The notes: generated by a model not told the origin, from the sequence alone. DNA of 64,000 nucleotides from Harmothoe impar (GCA_947462335.1 OX381707.1:81740610-81804609); one strand, 5' to 3'. Shown: positions 1-11,800, counted from the stretch's first letter. A program made the numbers and translations.

Positions 1-1334
1 AGTCATATGGTATTCAGTTCAGAAGTGAAGGTAAGGCCTGTTCTGGTTGGTGGATAATGGGATGATAAATCATGGAATAAATTCATCCGGGCCACAGGGG
101 CACTGCCAGGGGGTGGGGAAGGAAAGGGATGGCTGTCTAATTAATGCAGATAGGTGTGCCGGATCGGGATCTGGCCCAGCTTGAGTTTAATCTTTTTTTC
201 CCATTCACTTCCCATTAGTCAATGCTAACTCATGCTGGTCAAAGCGACTTACTTTAATATCACAGGTAGTAAAACAAGCTAAGAATTCTTAACATAGGCT
301 GACAGTAATTCTTATATACGATCCATGTCCAAGGGAGCATCCAATGTAAAGTTGACCAACGTGCGTCCTAATCCGACGTCCACGGGAAGCATGCACCCAA
401 AGGTCGCCCAATGTGCGTCCTTAGCTGACGTCCATAGGAAGCACGCGAGTAACTCGCCAGTGCTGCATTATTGCATCATGCCGACTCTTTGGGATTATAT
501 CAACCCAATAGGGTCAGCATGATGCTTGAATGCAGCACTGGTCAGTTACTCCCCAGGGTTGCATTCATGCATCATGACAATGAAGGGCTTGATGCATTGA
601 TGCATTATGCCATCCTTAAAGGGTTAAACCCTATCCTTATTGCCAGCCCAGGAAATGATGCTCTTAAAATGAGTCAATCTAGCCATAAAACTTTCAGATC
701 ATAAGGCCAGTTGCATAAGCATGCCCCCTGCATTAGAATGCCCCCCACAGCAGATTGCCCCCACATTAAAATACCCCTGGAGCAGAATGTCCCCTCCATT
801 AAAATGCCCCCCTTAGCACACCCTCCCATATCCATATTGCCAGCCCAGGAAATGATACTCTTAAAATGATTCAATCTAGCCATAACCCTTTCAGGATATC
901 CTTATTCACAGATATCCTTATTCACGTTATAATGCCCCCTGTTTTAGAATACCACCTGCATTGGAATCCGGGGGGGGGGGGGGCACTTGGTATATTTTGT
1001 ATGCACATGTGTGCGGCTGGCAAGGGTACTTTTTCAACAAAATGACATGTTTTTCAAATGTACCATTTTTCCCCAATTTTCCCCATTTTCTCCCAAAGTT
1101 CTCGGACATGAGTAAGGTTTTTCAGTAAAATTACTCATTAAGTATATATTTCTTGTTTTTTGGGTCTAATGTGCCCTAGCAAGGGTATATTTTTGACACA
1201 AAAGCTCCCTAGCAAGGGTAAGGGTTGTCATAGGTCCAGCCTCACACCCTTTCAAAAAAAGTTCAAGTGCCCCCAGGATTGGAATGCCCCCACCCCTTGC
1301 TTGAAACCTACACTATAATGCCCTGGAGCAGAAG
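1..1334. other. Unit 1 leader, non-coding
   Basis: No convincing gene. The stretch is shared with units 2 and 3. Around 361-445 there are two imperfect copies of a block of about 52 bp built on GTGCGTCC and GACGTCCA. From about 720 there are scattered degenerate copies of the downstream minisatellite motif (AATGCCCCC, GCATTA), and a poly-G run at about 969-982 differs by one base between units 1 and 3. Short open frames here, such as the one at 325-522, look accidental. Confidence 0.6.
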
Positions 1335-3333
1335 GCCCCCTGCATTACAATGCCCCCTGCATTACAATTCCCCCTGCATTACAATGCCCCCTGCATTACA
1401 ATGCCCCCCGACATTACAATGCCCCCCGGCATTACAATGCCCCCCGGCATTACAATGCCCCCGGCATTACAATGCACCCTCGGCATTACAATGCCCCCTG
1501 GCATAACATTACAATTCCCCCTGCATTACAATGACCCCCGGCATTAAAATGCCCCGGCATTACAATGCACCCTCGGCGTTACAATTCCCCCTGCATTACA
1601 ATGCCCCCCGGCATCACAATGCCCCCGGCATTACAATGCCCCCCGGCATTACAATGCCCCCCCGGCATTAAAATGCCCCCCCGCATTAAAATGTCCCCGA
1701 CACTACAATGTACCCTCGGCATTACAATGCCCCCCCCGGCATTACAATGCCCCCCGGCAATACAATGCACCCCCGGCATTACAATGCAGCCCTACATTAC
1801 AATGCCCCCCCTGCATTATTACAATGCCCCTGTCCATTAAAACAATGACCCTGGCATTATAACAATGACCCTACATTATAACAATGCCCAGTTTGCATTA
1901 TAACTATGCCCCTTTGCATTTTAACAATGCCCCGTTTGCATTATAACAATGCCCCGTTTGCATTTTAACAATGCCCGGTGCATTATAACAATGCCCCGTT
2001 TGCATTATAACAATGCCCCCCTGCATTATAACAATGCCCCGTTTGCATTATAACAATGCCCCATTCGCATTATGACAATGCCCCCTGCATTATAACAATG
2101 ACCCTACATTATAACAATGCCCAGTTTGTATTATAACGATGCCCCGTTTGCATTATGACAATACCCCCCTGCATCATAATAATTGCCCCTGTATTACAAT
2201 GCCCTCCTAAACTATACCCCCTGCATGATAATGCCCCCTGCATTATAATAATGCCCCCTGCATTATAACAATGCCCAGTTTGCATTATAACAATGCCCAG
2301 TTTGCATTATAACAATGCCCCCTGCATTATAATAATGCCCCCTGCATTATAACAATGCCCAGTTTGCATTATAACAATGCCCAGTTTGCATTATAACAAT
2401 GCCCGGTGCATTATAACAATGCCCCCTGCATTATAACAATGCATCGTTTGCAATATAACAATGCATCGTTTGCATTATAACAATGCCCCATGCATTATAA
2501 CAATGCCCCCTGCATTATAACAATGCATCGTTTGCATTATAACAATGCCCCGTTTGCATTATAACAAGGCCCCCCTGCATTATAACAATGCCCCGTTTGC
2601 ATTATAACAATGCCCCCTGCATTATAACAATGCATCGTTAGCATTATAACAATGCATCGTTTGCATTATAATAATGCCCCCTGCATTATAACAATGCCCC
2701 CCTACATTATAACATTGCCCCGTTTGCATTATAACAATGCCCCCTGCATTATAACAATGCATCGTTTGCATTATAACAATGCCCCGTGCATTATAACAAT
2801 GCCCTGTTTGCATTACAACAATGGCCCGTTTGCATTATAACAATGCCCCGTTTGCATTATAACAATGCCCTGTTTGCATTATAACAATGCCCCTGCATTA
2901 TAACAATGCCCCGTTTGCATTATAACAATGCCCCGTTTGCATTATAACAATGCCCCGTTTGCATTATAACAATGGCCCCTGCATTATAACAATGCCCGGT
3001 GCATTATAACAATGCCCCGTTTGCATTATAACAATGCCCGGTGCATTATAACAATGTCCCAGGCATTATAGCAATGCCGCCTGTATTCTTATAATGCACC
3101 CTGCATTATAATAATGCACCCTGCATGATAATAATTGCCCCTGCATTACAAGCCCTCCTGAACTATGATGCCCCCTGAATCACAATAATGCCCCCTGTTT
3201 AATAATAATGACCCCCCCTGCATTACAATGCCCTGTATAACAATGCCCCCGGCATTAAAATGCCCCCCGCATTAAAATGTCCCCGACATAACAATGTACC
3301 CTCGGCATTACAATGCCCCCCCGGCATTACAAT

Positions 3334-3553
3334 TGTAGGGGTCGGATTCCCCGTACCCTGGTGGAGAGCCCGAAGGGGTGAAACACCTGGGTAATCCTCC
3401 CCCTCTGTACCATACCGATCCAGTAACGTAGGGAGCGGAGAACAGTCAGACACGGGTTGGTAGTGTAACGGTTAGCACGCTTGTCACCGGTGCGAGAGGT
3501 CTGTGGTTCGATTCCCGGCCGATCCAATGACTAAGTTTTCCGCGACCTCTACA
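3334..3553 (+). repeat. 220-bp terminal direct repeat (LTR-like) 1 of 3
   Basis: Begins TGTAG and ends CTACA. The first 120 bp contain small inverted repeats (GGTG-AAA-CACC and a GGGG...CCCC pair). The tRNA-like Pol III unit follows, then TTTT, then the CGACCTCTACA terminus. The other copies in this block, at 3985-4204 and 4636-4855, look identical by eye, which implies a recent origin or homogenisation. I see no AATAAA signal in the repeat. Confidence 0.7.
3454..3525 (+). ncRNA. tRNA-like Pol III unit inside LTR (copy 1)
   Basis: A 72-nt segment with canonical tRNA spacing: 7-bp acceptor stem (GGGTTGG with CCGATCC, two G-T wobbles), 4-bp D stem, 5-bp anticodon stem, 5-nt variable loop and TTCGATT loop. 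The A box TAGTGTAACGG (3461-3471) and B box GGTTCGATTCC (3505-3515) fit the Pol III consensus exactly, 33 nt apart. TTTT follows at 3536-3539. From memory the 5' half is closest to tRNA-Val. Defects argue against a working tRNA: two mismatches in the T stem, and the base before the anticodon position is A instead of U. It is most likely a tRNA-derived internal promoter. Confidence 0.7.
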
Positions 3554-3984
3554 CTGGTGGATCTGCCGCGATGAATCGGGTAGTACGTTGACTGCGAACG
3601 GTAGGAGCATTCCAGCTTGCTGGGGATTGGCCACCTGCTGGCGGTTGGTAGTTGGAGGAGCAGGTTGGGAAGTGTTGGTCCCTAGTACGGGCAGTTGGAG
3701 TTCAGCATGGAGTTCAGTCAACAAATTGGCTGAATCGGTATGGTGTAGAAAGCTTCCATCACTGGGAAGTCAGGGTATCTCAACAACTGCTTGATAAAGC
3801 CCCATTGGGACCTTCGGTCTCCAGTGGGTGAGAATGCCTGGTGCTAGGTGCCTCTATACTCCGGGGGTTGGGACTCTCTGTAACTGCTTGATAAAGCCCC
3901 TTCTAGGAGGGAGAGAAAGCCCAGGGTTGGTAACCCCCCGGAAAATCCGAATCTAGAGGACATGATGGAAGCTGATGGGGGTAG
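3554..3984 (+). other. Internal segment of TRIM-like element, with PBS-like and PPT-like ends
   Basis: This 431-bp segment lies between two LTR-like repeats. It starts C then TGGTGGATCTGCCG, as a tRNA primer-binding site would; I could not match it to a particular tRNA. It ends GATGGGGGTAG (3974-3984), a short purine-rich tract. Near 3800-3828 is a strong hairpin: CCCATTGGGACC pairs with GGTCTCCAGTGGG around a three-base TTC loop, with one bulge. The phrase TGCTTGATAAAGCCCC occurs twice (about 3788 and 3885). The longest open frame is under 100 codons and resembles no known retroelement protein. Confidence 0.6.
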
Positions 3985-4204
3985 TGTAGGGGTCGGATTC
4001 CCCGTACCCTGGTGGAGAGCCCGAAGGGGTGAAACACCTGGGTAATCCTCCCCCTCTGTACCATACCGATCCAGTAACGTAGGGAGCGGAGAACAGTCAG
4101 ACACGGGTTGGTAGTGTAACGGTTAGCACGCTTGTCACCGGTGCGAGAGGTCTGTGGTTCGATTCCCGGCCGATCCAATGACTAAGTTTTCCGCGACCTC
4201 TACA
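3985..4204 (+). repeat. 220-bp terminal direct repeat (LTR-like) 2 of 3
   Basis: Same as the repeat at 3334-3553, shifted by 651 bp, with no difference seen by eye. It forms the shared middle LTR of the LTR-internal-LTR-internal-LTR block. Confidence 0.7.
4105..4176 (+). ncRNA. tRNA-like Pol III unit inside LTR (copy 2)
   Basis: Identical to the 72-nt unit at 3454-3525, 651 bp further on, with the same A box, B box and downstream TTTT. It lies entirely within the middle LTR. Confidence 0.7.
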
Positions 4205-4635
4205 CTGGTGGATCTGCCGCGATGAATCGGGTAGTACGTTGACTGCGAACGGTAGGAGCATTCCAGCTTGCTGGGGATTGGCCACCTGCTGGCGGTTGGT
4301 AGTTGGAGGAGCAGGTTGGGAAGTGTTGGTCCCTAGTACGGGCAGTTGGAGTTCAGCATGGAGTTCAGTCAACAAATTGGCTGAATCGGTATGGTGTAGA
4401 AAGCTTCCATCACTGGGAAGTCAGGGTATCTCAACAACTGCTTGATAAAGCCCCATTGGGACCTTCGGTCTCCAGTGGGTGAGAATGCCTGGTGCTAGGT
4501 GCCTCTATACTCCGGGGGTTGGGACTCTCTGTAACTGCTTGATAAAGCCCCTTCTAGGAGGGAGAGAAAGCCCAGGGTTGGTAACCCCCCGGAAAATCCG
4601 AATCTAGAGGACATGATGGAAGCTGATGGGGGTAG
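4205..4635 (+). other. Second internal segment of TRIM-like element
   Basis: Repeats the 431-bp internal segment at 3554-3984 exactly as far as I can see, including the PBS-like start, the long hairpin and the purine-rich end. It has no coding potential of note. Confidence 0.6.
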
Positions 4636-4855
4636 TGTAGGGGTCGGATTCCCCGTACCCTGGTGGAGAGCCCGAAGGGGTGAAACACCTGGGTAATCCT
4701 CCCCCTCTGTACCATACCGATCCAGTAACGTAGGGAGCGGAGAACAGTCAGACACGGGTTGGTAGTGTAACGGTTAGCACGCTTGTCACCGGTGCGAGAG
4801 GTCTGTGGTTCGATTCCCGGCCGATCCAATGACTAAGTTTTCCGCGACCTCTACA
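4636..4855 (+). repeat. 220-bp terminal direct repeat (LTR-like) 3 of 3
   Basis: The right-hand end of the block. It ends CTCTACA and is followed immediately by CAAT and the minisatellite. The left end of the block (3330-3333) is also preceded by CAAT, giving a 4-bp target-site duplication. Confidence 0.7.
4756..4827 (+). ncRNA. tRNA-like Pol III unit inside LTR (copy 3)
   Basis: Identical to the unit at 3454-3525, within the right-hand LTR. The T4 stretch and the LTR end follow directly, so a Pol III transcript would stop inside the LTR. Confidence 0.7.
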
Positions 4856-7438
4856 CAATGCCCCCCGGCAATACAATGCACCCCCGGCATTACAATGCAG
4901 CCCTACATTACAATGCCCCCCCTGCATTATTACAATGCCCCTGTCCATTAAAACAATGACCCTGGCATTATAACAATGACCCTACATTATAACAATGCCC
5001 AGTTTGCATTATAACAATGCCCCGTTTGCATTTTAACAATGCCCCGTTTGCATTATAACAATGCCCCGTTTGCATTTTAACAATGCCCGGTGCATTATAA
5101 CAATGCCCCGTTTGCATTATAACAATGCCCCCTGCATTATAACAATGCCCCGTTTGCATTTTAACAATGCCCCGTTTGCATTATAACAATGCCCAGTTTG
5201 CATTATAACAATGCCCCGTTTGCATTATAACAATGCCCCGTTTGCATTTTAACAATGCCCCGTTTGCATTATAACAATGCCCCCCTGCATTATAACAATG
5301 CCCGGTGCATTATAACAATGCCCAGTTTGCATTAAAACAATGCCCCGTTTGCATTATAACAATGCCCCGTTCGCATTATGACAATGCCCCCTGCATTATA
5401 ACAATGACCCTACATTATAACAATGCCCAGTTTGTATTATAACGATGCCCAGTTTGCATTATGACAATACCCCCCTGCATCATAATAATTGCCCCTGTAT
5501 TACAATGCCCTCCTAAACTATACCCCCTGCATGATAATGCCCCCTGCATTATAATAATGCCCCCTGCATTATAATAATGCCCCCTGCATTATAACAATGC
5601 CCAGTTTGCATTATAACAATGCCCAGTTTGCATTATAACAATGCCCCCTGCATTATAATAATGCCCCCTGCATTATAACAATGCCCAGTTTGCATTATAA
5701 CAATGGCCAGTTTGCATTATAACAATGCCCTGTGCATTATAACAATGCCCCCTGCATTATAACAATGCATCGTTTGCATTATAACAATGCCCCATGCATT
5801 ATAACAATGCCCCCTGCATTATAACAATGCATCGTTTGCATTATAACAATGCCCCGTTTGCATTATAACAATGCCCCCCTGCATTATAACAATGCCCCGT
5901 TTGCATTATAACAATGCCCCCTGCATTATAACAATGCATCGTTTGCATTATAACAATGCATCGTTTGCTTTATAATAATGCCCCCTGCATTATAACAATG
6001 CCCCCCTACATTATAATATTGCCCCGGTTGCATTATAACAATGCCCCATTCGCATTATGACAATGCCCCCTGCATTATAACAATGACCCTACATTATAAC
6101 AATGCCCAGTTTGTATTATAACGATGCCCCGTTTGCATTATGACAATACCCCCCTGCATCATAATAATTGCCCCTGTATTACAATGCCCTCCTAAACTAT
6201 ACCCCCTGCATGATAATGCCCCCTGCATTATAATAATGCCCCCTGCATTATAACAATGCCCAGTTTGCATTATAACAATGCCCAGTTTGCATTATAACAA
6301 TGCCCCCTGCATTATAATAATGCCCCCTGCATTATAACAATGCCCAGTTTGCATTATAACAATGCCCAGTTTGCATTATAACAATGCCCGGTGCATTATA
6401 ACAATGCCCCCTGCATTATAACAATGCATCGTTTGCAATATAACAATGCATCGTTTGCATTATAACAATGCCCCATGCATTATAACAATGCCCCCTGCAT
6501 TATAACAATGCATCGTTTGCATTATAACAATGCCCCGTTTGCATTATAACAAGGCCCCCCTGCATTATAACAATGCCCCGTTTGCATTATAACAATGCCC
6601 CCTGCATTATAACAATGCATCGTTAGCATTATAACAATGCATCGTTTGCATTATAATAATGCCCCCTGCATTATAACAATGCCCCCCTACATTATAACAT
6701 TGCCCCGTTTGCATTATAACAATGCCCCCTGCATTATAACAATGCATCGTTTGCATTATAACAATGCCCCGTGCATTATAACAATGCCCTGTTTGCATTA
6801 CAACAATGGCCCGTTTGCATTATAACAATGCCCCGTTTGCATTATAACAATGCCCTGTTTGCATTATAACAATGCCCCTGCATTATAACAATGCCCCGTT
6901 TGCATTATAACAATGCCCCGTTTGCATTATAACAATGCCCCGTTTGCATTATAACAATGGCCCCTGCATTATAACAATGCCCGGTGCATTATAACAATGC
7001 CCCGTTTGCATTATAACAATGCCCGGTGCATTATAACAATGTCCCAGGCATTATAGCAATGCCGCCTGTATTCTTATAATGCACCCTGCATTATAATAAT
7101 GCACCCTGCATGATAATAATTGCCCCTGCATTACAAGCCCTCCTGAACTATGATGCCCCCTGAATCACAATAATGCCCCCTGTTTAATAATAATGACCCC
7201 CCCTGCATTACAATGCCCTGTATAACAATGCCCCCGGCATTAAAATGCCCCCCGCATTAAAATGTCCCCGACATAACAATGTACCCTCGGCATTACAATG
7301 CCCCCCCGGCATTACAATTGTAGGGGTCGGATTCCCCGTACCCTGGTGGAGAGCCCGAAGGGGTGAAACACCTGGGTAATCCTCCCCCTCTGTACCATAC
7401 CGATCCAGTAACGTAGGGAGCGGAGAACAGTCAGACAC

Positions 7439-7510
7439 GGGTTGGTAGTGTAACGGTTAGCACGCTTGTCACCGGTGCGAGAGGTCTGTGGTTCGATTCC
7501 CGGCCGATCC
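7439..7510 (+). ncRNA. tRNA-like Pol III unit (second block, copy 1)
   Basis: Same sequence as 3454-3525, shifted by 3,985 bp. A box, B box and T4 terminator are conserved. Confidence 0.7.
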
Positions 7511-8089
7511 AATGACTAAGTTTTCCGCGACCTCTACACTGGTGGATCTGCCGCGATGAATCGGGTAGTACGTTGACTGCGAACGGTAGGAGCATTCCAG
7601 CTTGCTGGGGATTGGCCACCTGCTGGCGGTTGGTAGTTGGAGGAGCAGGTTGGGAAGTGTTGGTCCCTAGTACGGGCAGTTGGAGTTCAGCATGGAGTTC
7701 AGTCAACAAATTGGCTGAATCGGTATGGTGTAGAAAGCTTCCATCACTGGGAAGTCAGGGTATCTCAACAACTGCTTGATAAAGCCCCATTGGGACCTTC
7801 GGTCTCCAGTGGGTGAGAATGCCTGGTGCTAGGTGCCTCTATACTCCGGGGGTTGGGACTCTCTGTAACTGCTTGATAAAGCCCCTTCTAGGAGGGAGAG
7901 AAAGCCCAGGGTTGGTAACCCCCCGGAAAATCCGAATCTAGAGGACATGATGGAAGCTGATGGGGGTAGTGTAGGGGTCGGATTCCCCGTACCCTGGTGG
8001 AGAGCCCGAAGGGGTGAAACACCTGGGTAATCCTCCCCCTCTGTACCATACCGATCCAGTAACGTAGGGAGCGGAGAACAGTCAGACAC

Positions 8090-8161
8090 GGGTTGGTAGT
8101 GTAACGGTTAGCACGCTTGTCACCGGTGCGAGAGGTCTGTGGTTCGATTCCCGGCCGATCC
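8090..8161 (+). ncRNA. tRNA-like Pol III unit (second block, copy 2)
   Basis: Same sequence as 3454-3525, in the middle LTR of the second block. Confidence 0.7.
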
Positions 8162-8740
8162 AATGACTAAGTTTTCCGCGACCTCTACACTGGTGGATCT
8201 GCCGCGATGAATCGGGTAGTACGTTGACTGCGAACGGTAGGAGCATTCCAGCTTGCTGGGGATTGGCCACCTGCTGGCGGTTGGTAGTTGGAGGAGCAGG
8301 TTGGGAAGTGTTGGTCCCTAGTACGGGCAGTTGGAGTTCAGCATGGAGTTCAGTCAACAAATTGGCTGAATCGGTATGGTGTAGAAAGCTTCCATCACTG
8401 GGAAGTCAGGGTATCTCAACAACTGCTTGATAAAGCCCCATTGGGACCTTCGGTCTCCAGTGGGTGAGAATGCCTGGTGCTAGGTGCCTCTATACTCCGG
8501 GGGTTGGGACTCTCTGTAACTGCTTGATAAAGCCCCTTCTAGGAGGGAGAGAAAGCCCAGGGTTGGTAACCCCCCGGAAAATCCGAATCTAGAGGACATG
8601 ATGGAAGCTGATGGGGGTAGTGTAGGGGTCGGATTCCCCGTACCCTGGTGGAGAGCCCGAAGGGGTGAAACACCTGGGTAATCCTCCCCCTCTGTACCAT
8701 ACCGATCCAGTAACGTAGGGAGCGGAGAACAGTCAGACAC

Positions 8741-8812
8741 GGGTTGGTAGTGTAACGGTTAGCACGCTTGTCACCGGTGCGAGAGGTCTGTGGTTCGATT
8801 CCCGGCCGATCC
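8741..8812 (+). ncRNA. tRNA-like Pol III unit (second block, copy 3)
   Basis: Same sequence as 3454-3525, in the right-hand LTR of the second block; TTTT follows within 15 nt. Confidence 0.7.
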
Positions 8813-11800
8813 AATGACTAAGTTTTCCGCGACCTCTACACAATGCCCCCCGGCAATACAATGCACCCCCGGCATTACAATGCAGCCCTACATTACAATG
8901 CCCCCCCTGCATTATTACAATGCCCCTGTCCATTAAAACAATGACCCTGGCATTATAACAATGACCCTACATTATAACAATGCCCAGTTTGCATTATAAC
9001 AATGCCCCGTTTGCATTTTAACAATGCCCCGTTTGCATTATAACAATGCCCCGTTTGCATTTTAACAATGCCCGGTGCATTATAACAATGCCCCGTTTGC
9101 ATTATAACAATGCCCCCCTGCATTATAACAATGCCCCGTTTGCATTTTAACAATGCCCCGTTTGCATTATAACAATGCCCAGTTTGCATTATAACAATGC
9201 CCCGTTTGCATTATAACAATGCCCCGTTTGCATTTTAACAATGCCCCGTTTGCATTATAACAATGCCCCCCTGCATTATAACAATGCCCGGTGCATTATA
9301 ACAATGCCCAGTTTGCATTAAAACAATGCCCCGTTTGCATTATAACAATGCCCCGTTCGCATTATGACAATGCCCCCTGCATTATAACAATGACCCTACA
9401 TTATAACAATGCCCAGTTTGTATTATAACGATGCCCAGTTTGCATTATGACAATACCCCCCTGCATCATAATAATTGCCCCTGTATTACAATGCCCTCCT
9501 AAACTATACCCCCTGCATGATAATGCCCCCTGCATTATAATAATGCCCCCTGCATTATAATAATGCCCCCTGCATTATAACAATGCCCAGTTTGCATTAT
9601 AACAATGCCCAGTTTGCATTATAACAATGCCCCCTGCATTATAATAATGCCCCCTGCATTATAACAATGCCCAGTTTGCATTATAACAATGGCCAGTTTG
9701 CATTATAACAATGCCCTGTGCATTATAACAATGCCCCCTGCATTATAACAATGCATCGTTTGCATTATAACAATGCCCCATGCATTATAACAATGCCCCC
9801 TGCATTATAACAATGCATCGTTTGCATTATAACAATGCCCCGTTTGCATTATAACAATGCCCCCCTGCATTATAACAATGCCCCGTTTGCATTATAACAA
9901 TGCCCCCTGCATTATAACAATGCATCGTTTGCATTATAACAATGCATCGTTTGCTTTATAATAATGCCCCCTGCATTATAACAATGCCCCCCTACATTAT
10001 AATATTGCCCCGGTTGCATTATAACAATGCCCCATGCATTATAACAATGCCCCCTGCATTATAACAATGCATCGTTTGCATTATAACAATGCCCCGTGCA
10101 TTATAACAATGCCCCGTTTGCATTACAACAATGGCCCGTTTGCATTATAACAATGCCCCGTTTGCATTATAACAATGCCCCCTGCAGTATAACAATGCCC
10201 TGTTTGCATTATAACAATGCCCCGTTTGCATTATAACAATGCCCCGTTTGCATTATAACAATGCCCCCTGCATTATAACAATGCCCGGTGCATTATAACA
10301 ATGCCCAGTTTGCATTATAACAATGCCCCGTTTGCATTATAACAATGCCCCCTGCATTATAACAATGCCCGGTGCATTATAACAATGACCCCACATTATA
10401 ACAATGCCCAGTTTGTATTAAAACGATGCCCCCTTTGCATTATGACAATACCCCCCTGCATCATAATAATTGCCCCTGTATTACAATGCCCTTCTAAACT
10501 ATACCCCCTGCATGATAATGCCCCCTGCATTATAACAATGCCCAGTTTGCATTATAACAATGCCCAGTTTGCATTATAACAATGCCCCCTGCATTATAAC
10601 AATGCCCCCTGCATTATAACAATGCATCGTTTGCAATATAACAATGCATCGTTTGCATTATAACAATGCCCCATGCATTATAACAATGCCCCCTGCATTA
10701 TAACAATGCATCGTTTGCATTATAACAATGCCCCGTTTGCATTATAACAATGCCCCCCTGCATTATAACAATGCCCCGTTTGCATTATAACAATGCCCCC
10801 TGCATTATAACAATGCATCGTTAGCATTATAACAATGCATCGTTTGCATTATAATAATGCCCCCTGCATTATAACAATGCCCCCCTACATTATAACATTG
10901 CCCCGTTTGCATTATAACAATGCCCCCTGCATTATAACAATGCATCGTTTGCATTATAACAATGCCCCGTGCATTATAACAATGCCCGGTTTGCATTACA
11001 ACAATGGCCCGTTTGCATTATAACAATGCCCCGTTTGCATTATAACAATGCCCTGTTTGCATTATAACAATGCCCCTGCATTATAACAATGCCCCGTTTG
11101 CATTATAACAATGCCCCGTTTGCATTATAACAATGCCCCGTTTGCATTATAACAATGGCCCCTGCATTATAACAATGCCCGGTGCATTATAACAATGCCC
11201 CGTTTGCATTATAACAATGCCCGGTGCATTATAACAATGTCCCAGGCATTATAGCAATGCCGCCTGTATTCTTATAATGCACCCTGCATTATAATAATGC
11301 ACCCTGCATGATAATAATTGCCCCTGCATTACAAGCCCTCCTGAACTATGATGCCCCCTGAATCACAATAATGCCCCCTGTTTAATAATAATGACCCCCC
11401 TGCATTACAATGCCCTGTATAACAATGCCCCCGGCATTAAAATGCCCCCCGCATTAAAATGTCCCCGACATAACAATGTACCCTCGGCATTACAATGCCC
11501 CCCCGGCATTACAATGCCCCCTGGCAATACAATGCACCCCCGGCATTACAATGCAGCCCTACATTACAATGCCCCCCCTGCATTATTACAATGCCCCTGT
11601 CCATTAAAACAATGACCCTGGCATTATAACAATGACCCTACATTATAACAATGCCCAGTTTGCATTATAACAATGCCCCGTTTGCATTTTAACAATGCCC
11701 CGTTTGCATTATAACAATGCCCCGTTTGCATTTTAACAATGCCCGGTGCATTATAACAATGCCCCGTTTGCATTATAACAATGCCCCCCTGCATTATAAC

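Larger units (their letters stand above)
3334..4855 (+). mobile_element. TRIM-like non-autonomous LTR element, LTR-internal-LTR-internal-LTR, first block
   Basis: Three identical 220-bp direct repeats (3334-3553, 3985-4204, 4636-4855) alternate with two 431-bp internal segments (3554-3984, 4205-4635). Each 220-bp repeat starts TGTAGGGGTCG and ends CGACCTCTACA, so it has TG...CA ends and a short inverted terminus matching at 10 of 11 positions. The block is flanked by CAAT on both sides, and the same minisatellite sequence without the insert is present near 1747, 11514 and 59695. One base after each LTR is TGGTGGATCTGCCG, placed like a primer-binding site. Just before the next LTR is GATGGGGGTAG, placed like a polypurine tract. 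No gag or pol is encoded. The three-LTR form fits unequal LTR recombination. A tandemly duplicated 220-bp MITE is the main alternative. Confidence 0.7.
7319..8840 (+). mobile_element. TRIM-like element, second block (segmental copy of 3334-4855)
   Basis: Identical in structure to the block at 3334-4855 and displaced by exactly 3,985 bp. LTR-like repeats are at 7319-7538, 7970-8189 and 8621-8840; internal segments are at 7539-7969 and 8190-8620. The flanking minisatellite on both sides is displaced by the same distance. The second block therefore arose by duplication of a minisatellite segment that already carried the element, not by a new insertion. It is again flanked by CAAT. Confidence 0.7.

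Noticed and set aside
3454..3525. A functional tRNA gene cluster (six copies)
   Set aside because: T-stem mismatches, the missing U before the anticodon position, and location inside identical 220-bp terminal repeats favour a tRNA-derived promoter within a mobile element.
3446..3724. Minus-strand frames of about 90 codons repeated through the mobile element
   Set aside because: They cross the LTR/internal boundary and the tRNA-like unit and have no recognisable domain. The repetition reflects the element, not protein selection.
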